From Strigops habroptila (taxonomy: Eukaryota > Chordata > Aves > Psittaciformes > Psittacidae), in NCBI RefSeq assembly GCF_004027225.2, contig NC_044278.2:60648243-60712242 (forward strand): 64,000 bases of DNA, in the 5' to 3' direction. Below the pieces are notes generated by a model. The model saw only the letters and a list, made by a program, of their open reading frames with translations, made no database searches and had not been told where the DNA came from. Below, piece by piece: positions 62,171-64,000 of the stretch (within the stretch, counting starts at the first letter, position 1; every line of letters starts with the position of its first letter). Both the position numbers and the translations under genes were made by a program.

Positions 62171-62529
62171 GGACTATTGGCATAGCTCCAAATAATAACA
62201 CAAGAATAGGCAATAACTATCAATTTCTTTTTTTTTTTCCCTTTTTCTCAGCTGTGGCCAATCTTCACTGTTAGTGTTTCTGCCACTTTTTCTAATTAGA
62301 CAAGTCTATTAAGATGAGAAAATAATTTGCAGTAGTTTGTTAAAAGAGTGTGCTGACATGAAAAGATAAGTTACTTCAAAAGCTGGAGCTATTCTGTTTA
62401 CGTTTGTAATTTTCTAGGTATCAACACTAGCTGAGAAACTTTCTGAAAGTGGGGATTCAGTAAATGTCTAATAAGTTAATAAAGTACAGCCTCTATTGAT
62501 TTGCAGACCACTCAATGTTTCTGTTGATT

Positions 62530-62574
62530 TCACAGCTAACATGACTCACATGTGAAATCACAGCTAACATGACT
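62530..62574. repeat. Perfect 17-bp direct repeat, 28-bp period
   Basis: TCACAGCTAACATGACT occurs at 62,530 and 62,558. Confidence 0.95.
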
Positions 62575-63393
62575 GGATTCCTGGAAGGTTTGTGGGTTTG
62601 TTTTTGTTCTGGGTTGTTTGGGTCTTTTTAATACTGTCAAAATGACCTCTGGCTGCTGTAAATTTTCCCATAATTGATACAGGCAGGAGGAACATTTGAT
62701 ATTTGCAGACAGCAAATGCAAGGGGGCACCACTCCATGGGCCACTTCTTCCCCCTGACTGTGGGGGAACACCATTACTAATCTGTGGAGTGTCCCTGTTC
62801 TTTGACTCCTGACTGGCTTGGGACCCAGTTGCCCCTCTCCCTCCCCATGCTGTGCTGGCCCAATGCGGATCAGGGGAGGCAGGTGAGCCAGCATTCACCC
62901 CATACAAGGCTGAAGCCTCAGGTTTCGTGGGGCTGCTTGACTCCCCTCCCCTCTCCTGGTGGCCCAGATGGTAATGCCTTAATCAAGGTCACCTGGGTAC
63001 CATCTTTAAAACTACTGTGTTACCATGGTGCAAGGTTTCATGTGCTTCAACTGAAGGTTTCTCGTGCCAGCTATCAGCATCAGGCTCAATGGCTCTGGGC
63101 AATTCCAGCCAACAAGTCTTCCCAAAATGTGTTAAAATTACATTATTTCTCCTGTTTGTGGTTTCTTAAAGCTATTTCACAGAGAGATGCCAACATGTTC
63201 AAAGTATAATTTCATCTTATGGCCAGATACAAACTTTTGCTCTTCCCTGTGTAAGTATAGCAGCCACAATGCGGAAGGTGACCCACTGGGGTAAGCTGTA
63301 AATCTTTACATATACTTTGTAGTGTTTTGTTAGAGGCAGATGTTCAATAGGTGCTAATTTTCTAGTGTTGTTTTTCAATTGTATTTTCTAGTC

Positions 63394-63408
63394 TTTTTTT
63401 TTTTTTTT
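63394..63408. repeat. Poly-T tract, 15 bp
   Basis: T run within a wider T-rich stretch. Confidence 0.9.
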
Positions 63409-64000
63409 CTTTTTTCTATTGTTCCATTGTTCCTATTGGTCTCACTAATGCAATCTACAGCAGAAACAGTAGAAACTGTGGGAAGAAGGGATCAAAAGTG
63501 AGCAGGCTTCAGATGAGTCAATAGCAAAAAGTTCTATACTGAAAGGGTAGGAAAAAAGTGGACTTGATTGTGAAAATTTTTCATGAGACGTAGTTTGAAT
63601 ATCTTTAAAAATCAAGCAGTATAAACCTCTACTTAGATTAGGACTCCAATAATTTCCAAGATTCAAAACCATTAGTTATTTCACATATGTGGCATTTTAT
63701 TGCTTGATATCTAAGTGTTGCCTGAGTCTAGTACAGACCTCTGAGATAGTATTGAAATAGCACACTAACATCTGGCAAGATTTGCTTTGAACTAAGAAAT
63801 GGTATGAATTTTACAAAAACACAGATAATCTACTTTAACTTGTTCTTATGAAAATTTTAGAGCATGCGATATTTGAATACCACTGGATCTGCATTAAACT
63901 TCATTCTTACGTGCATATGCACACTGAAGCATTATTGTTTGCCAAATTTACAGTTTGTAGGTAATTTCTGTTCGCGTTCAGGCTGGTTATGAAGTTACTG

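Larger units (their letters stand above)
62171..64000. other. Unique DNA, no gene seen
   Basis: Contains a 17-bp direct repeat, T-rich tracts and a less AT-rich patch at 62,700-63,100 with overlapping frames lacking motifs. Confidence 0.5.

Noticed and set aside
1..64000. tRNA, rRNA, known microRNA or CRISPR features
   Set aside because: No cloverleaf, rRNA block, recognised precursor or regular spacer-repeat array was seen on reading both strands by eye.

Overview
The window looks like a gene-poor, AT-rich stretch of a bird chromosome. The assignment rests on many CR1-type LINE fragments, several ending in the characteristic octamer tail of ATTCTATG units. It also rests on the absence of mammalian SINEs and on one vertebrate opsin exon. 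There are no operons, CRISPR arrays or prokaryotic signals. Nearly all short open frames look like chance.

Layout. Positions 1-44,500 contain no exon I can defend. This part holds unique AT-rich DNA, scattered CR1 pieces (8.4, 13.2, 19.3-20.1, 27.8, 32.9 and 43.3 kb), simple repeats, and a small GC-richer tandem array at 33.66-34.29 kb whose unit resembles a sauropsid CR1 3' region. A CpG island with GC boxes lies at about 44.51-45.11 kb and is the only promoter-like island seen. At 50,452-50,788 (+) is the first coding exon of a non-visual opsin of the TMT/encephalopsin (OPN3-like) class. It ends at a strong splice donor placed exactly like intron 1 of rhodopsin-family opsins. The remaining exons were not found in the 13 kb downstream, so intron 1 probably runs beyond the window. 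A strong acceptor-like site at 50,010 allows the inference that a noncoding exon, perhaps starting in the CpG island, is spliced to the exon with the start codon.

The right side (51-64 kb) is intronic or intergenic and carries more CR1 insertions. The best preserved is a 2.2-kb 5'-truncated CR1 at about 59.94-62.17 kb. Its reverse-transcriptase frame runs about 705 codons with only two TGA stops and no frameshift. A fragment of apparently the same subfamily lies in opposite orientation at 19.34-20.09 kb.

The most noteworthy items are the TMT opsin exon and its possible distal CpG promoter, the tandem array at 33.7-34.3 kb, an inverted CR1 composite at 43.3 kb, a 47-nt hairpin at 35.7 kb, and the unusually intact CR1. 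No convincing new biological system was found.
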